This document shows positions 63,518 to 64,000 of a DNA stretch of 64,000 bases, piece after piece. Under the pieces are notes generated by a model. It was given only the letters and a program-made list of their open reading frames with translations, ran no database searches and had not been told where the DNA came from. Location: NCBI GenBank assembly GCA_963850575.1, contig CAWKLV010000017.1:1-64000 (forward strand). The letters are read 5' to 3'. The stretch is from TMP-7 sp963850575. GTDB lineage: Bacteria; Acidobacteriota; Terriglobia; Bryobacterales; Bryobacteraceae. Position 1 is the stretch's first letter, and the number at the start of each line of letters is the position of its first letter. The position numbers and the translations under genes are program-made.

Positions 63518-64000
63518 ATGACTACGACCAAGACGCCCAAGGTGAAGAACAATTCGCAACCGCTACTTCCCCTGCCTGTTGCTGTTGATTTGATTCGTTT
63601 TGAGAAAAATCTTCTGCAGATCGGTTTCTTTGGCGCCCACGATACTCGCCACACTAGCCAATCGACGCGGCGCATCGAGCAGATCGTTAACAGGGATGGC
63701 CAGAAGATCAAGGTCGCGGCTGAGTTTCGGGCATCTCAACAATTCGGACTGCCGTCAACCAGCGATCGCGACAAGTACATAGGCTTCATGAGAATCGCGA
63801 TGCAGCAGCGCGCTAAGCATGGTCAACTCTCTAACCCCATCCGATTCACCGGCTACCGGCTCCTGAAGGAGCTCGGCCTTACCTTTTCCGGCGAAAACTA
63901 TGAAGACATTAACCGGTGGGGACAGCGCATGGCCGATACCACCATCACGTCTGAGCAGGTCATCTATTTGGCGGCCCGAAAGAAGTACGCGAACAAGACC
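63518..64000 (+). CDS. Replication initiator protein, 5' part only (runs off the window)
   Basis: 161 codons from ATG 63518 remain open at the window end. The sequence LLPLPVAVDLIRFEKNLLQI, GFFGAHDTRHTSQSTRRIEQ and FRASQQFGLPSTSDRDKYIG, followed by FTGYRLLKELGLTFSGENYE, is that of RepA/TrfA-like winged-helix initiators, in which two winged helices bind the iterons. The basic N-terminus and position immediately downstream of the iteron array support the call. The C-terminal half is outside the window. No Shine-Dalgarno site of note. Confidence 0.8.
   Translation, partial: MTTTKTPKVKNNSQPLLPLPVAVDLIRFEKNLLQIGFFGAHDTRHTSQSTRRIEQIVNRDGQKIKVAAEFRASQQFGLPSTSDRDKYIGFMRIAMQQRAKHGQLSNPIRFTGYRLLKELGLTFSGENYEDINRWGQRMADTTITSEQVIYLAARKKYANKT

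Overview
The window looks like part of a plasmid, chromid or plasmid-derived region of an Acidobacteriota member, most likely of the Solibacter/Bryobacter type. That placement is inference. It rests on Oar-like TonB-dependent receptors with an N-terminal carboxypeptidase-regulatory domain, TPR and CRTAC1/UnbV-type proteins, secreted proteins built from Ig-like and PA14 modules, and an UpxY-headed exopolysaccharide (EPS) operon. A replicon origin of the iteron type, with parA, a small ParB/ParG-like gene and a replication initiator, occupies the last 2.2 kb, so at least this end belongs to a replicon with its own maintenance functions.

Layout. 0-7 kb: a TPR protein, an intact TonB-dependent receptor, then decayed remnants (a CRTAC1/UnbV piece, and a PIN-domain toxin broken by frameshifts beside a small intact gene). 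7-11.7 kb: a single-stranded DNA-binding protein, a 5'-truncated TraB-like acyltransferase/nitrilase gene, an ISKra4-family insertion with its pRiA4b ORF-3-like passenger gene and a broken transposase, then a second gene whose 5' end was lost at the IS boundary. 11.9-15.4 kb: a second TonB-dependent receptor with one frameshift. 16-20.9 kb: two convergent paralogous secreted proteins, one with added Ig-like and PA14 modules.

19.3-46.3 kb, minus strand: 21 genes with no gap over 50 bp, reading from an UpxY/RfaH-like antiterminator at 46312 down to 19347. They encode a ribbon-helix-helix-like protein, Wza-, Wzc-, Wzx- and Wzy-type export and polymerisation proteins, a WecA-like initiating transferase, six glycosyltransferases, an NAD-dependent epimerase, an FkbM and a second methyltransferase, a WcaF-like acetyltransferase, an MBOAT/SGNH acylation pair and two large secreted proteins. 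I read this as one very long EPS operon whose transcription depends on the antiterminator. About 1.9 kb with no convincing gene lies upstream of it.

48.2-52.8 kb: a TonB-type protein fused to a divergent MPN/JAB-like N-terminal domain, a two-domain glycosyltransferase and a small secreted protein. 52.8-61.7 kb: a scrambled IS6 relic, an IS110 transposase, and a Tn5053/Tn7-like element with recognisable ends, frameshifted tniA and tniB, intact tniQ, a tyrosine recombinase and three genes I do not recognise. 61.8-64 kb: partition genes flanked by a repeated GGTAATATTACC-type motif, an array of about 11 iterons, and the 5' part of the replication initiator gene, which runs off the window.

Frameshifts are concentrated in mobile or dispensable genes, while the 27-kb EPS operon has none that I can see.
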